DNA of 64,000 nucleotides. Origin: Aestuariivirga litoralis (lineage in GTDB: Bacteria; Pseudomonadota; Alphaproteobacteria; Rhizobiales; Aestuariivirgaceae). Made by a program: the position numbers and the translations under genes. The DNA is taken from positions 1 through 64,000 of the forward strand of contig NZ_QKVK01000001.1 of NCBI RefSeq assembly GCF_003234965.1, written 5' to 3'. The notes beneath the pieces are model-generated. The model made no database searches, had not been told where the DNA came from, and saw only the letters and a program-made list of their open reading frames with translations. Shown one piece after another: positions 63,062 to 64,000 of this stretch. Positions within the stretch are counted from its first letter, which is position 1; each line of letters opens with the position of its first letter.

Positions 63062-64000
63062 ATGCTTAGGCGCGAATTCGTCAAGTATCTCACCGCCGGT
63101 GCCGCCGGCCAGTTCATCCTTCCGGTGTCGGGCGCCAGCGCCGCGACCCCGCTCAACGTCGTGGTCATCGGCGGCGGCATGGCGGGCGCCACCGCGGCGA
63201 AGTACCTGCGCGTCTGGGCCAGGAAGCTCGCCCTCGATGCCCTTGTCAGCGTGACGATCATCGACAAGAGCGACCAGTATGTCTCCAACATCATGAGCAA
63301 CATGGTGCTGACGGGCGAGAAAACCATCGCCAACCTCACCTACACCTATGCCAGCCTGAAGACCAAGTATGGCATCAACTTCATCAAGGCGACGGTCTCC
63401 TCCGTCGATACGGCCAATGGCTGGGTCTATGGCAAGCTGAACAACACCGGCAGCGACATCCTGCTCAATGCCACGCCGTTCAACCGGCTCATCCTCGCCA
63501 CCGGCATCAGTTTCGACCCATCCACCTTCACGCTGAACGTTCCGTCGACCGTCTATGCCAACCCCTGGGAAGCCATCCCGCATGCCTGGCAGGCGGGCAC
63601 CCAGACGACGCTGCTGCGCAACCAGCTCGTCAACATGACGGCGGGCAACCACGTGGCGGTGACCATTCCCGTCTCCCCCTACCGCTGCCCCCCCGGGCCT
63701 TACGAACGCGCCTGCGTTCTCGCCGACTGGCTGCGGGTAAAGAAGCCGGGTTCGAAGATCTATCTCATCGACCCGGGCCAGACCGCCGATGGCCGGCCGC
63801 CGGTGGAGCCCAACAATTTCGGCTATGCCTTTGCCAACATCCACAAGAACCTCGTCTATGTGCAGAACGCCAGGCTGACGGCGGTGACCGGCTCGCTCGC
63901 CGGCACGACGAAGTTCAAGACCCTGTCACTGGTGCCGAACAGCGCCACGCCACTCAACACGGTCAATGCCCTCGCCAGCCCCACGGCGGTGAAGGTGGAG
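63062..64000 (+). CDS. fccB: Flavocytochrome c sulfide dehydrogenase, flavoprotein subunit (3' end outside window)
   Basis: The visible 313 residues begin with a twin-arginine signal (LRREFVKYLTAGAAGQFILP). The FAD dinucleotide motif VVVIGGGMAGATAAKYL is near residue 33. DQYVSNIMSNMVLTGE and RLILATGISFDPS follow. The segment PYRCPPGPYERACVLADWL carries one of the redox-active cysteines of FccB. The enzyme oxidises sulfide in the periplasm and passes electrons to FccA, whose gene is upstream. The frame is open to the window end. Confidence 0.92.
   Translation, partial: MLRREFVKYLTAGAAGQFILPVSGASAATPLNVVVIGGGMAGATAAKYLRVWARKLALDALVSVTIIDKSDQYVSNIMSNMVLTGEKTIANLTYTYASLKTKYGINFIKATVSSVDTANGWVYGKLNNTGSDILLNATPFNRLILATGISFDPSTFTLNVPSTVYANPWEAIPHAWQAGTQTTLLRNQLVNMTAGNHVAVTIPVSPYRCPPGPYERACVLADWLRVKKPGSKIYLIDPGQTADGRPPVEPNNFGYAFANIHKNLVYVQNARLTAVTGSLAGTTKFKTLSLVPNSATPLNTVNALASPTAVKVE

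Overview
The window is GC-rich DNA from an alphaproteobacterium, most likely of the Hyphomicrobiales (inference). The backbone order rpsF-rpsR-rplI, then dnaB-alr, then radA-cvpA-purF-SDR is familiar from that group. The metabolic genes suggest a respiratory, sulfur-oxidising bacterium able to fix or concentrate CO2: flavocytochrome c sulfide dehydrogenase fccAB, several c-type cytochromes, and the DabA/DabB inorganic-carbon transporter.

Left backbone (1-16.8 kb). A collagen-like secreted protein runs off the left edge on the minus strand. Then come the S6-S18-L9 ribosomal operon with a clear terminator, a cyclopropane-synthase-type methyltransferase, dnaB, an XRE regulator, and an alr-mlaE-mlaF operon for cell wall and outer membrane lipid upkeep. 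A small secreted protein, a cytochrome c' and a diheme cytochrome c follow behind a perfect operator-like dyad. Opposing them are a membrane-anchored LuxR regulator, a DUF2721 protein and a Crp/Fnr regulator. A 20-codon ORF with an ideal ribosome binding site and its own terminator, and a YtcJ-like amidohydrolase, close the section.

Accessory island (about 16.8-48.5 kb). It starts with a P4-type integrase and ends beside a 3' tRNA-Arg(ACG) fragment. Near-identical 20-bp palindromic sequences lie at both edges. Inside are (a) two excisionase-like proteins and two tandem tyrosine recombinases; (b) a pair of about 2-kb inverted repeats, each carrying an MscS-type channel gene, that bracket about 9.8 kb; (c) within that bracket, a DUF3604 / parvulin / HupE operon, a run of small overlapping genes leading into a fatty-acid desaturase broken by two in-frame TAG codons, a GGDEF remnant, a Rap1a/Tai-like secreted protein, an Ala-rich protein, a PAS-AraC regulator and a decayed tRNA-Gly(CCC); (d) outside the bracket, a LysR regulator and an envelope/proteolysis cluster of L,D-transpeptidase, two small secreted proteins, zinc metalloprotease, S33 peptidase and CPBP membrane protease; (e) three hypothetical genes around an array of 9-bp repeats.

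Right backbone (48.5-64 kb). A LysR regulator is divergent from dabB-dabA-DUF6671-cysD. A SOUL haem-binding protein, an EamA exporter, radA-cvpA-purF-SDR and a hydratase/hydrolase follow. The last unit is an FNR/FixK-type box in front of fccA-fccB, which runs off the right edge. The carbon, sulfur and cytochrome genes form a plausible chemolithotrophic set. The island looks like a mosaic of older insertions with several decaying genes.
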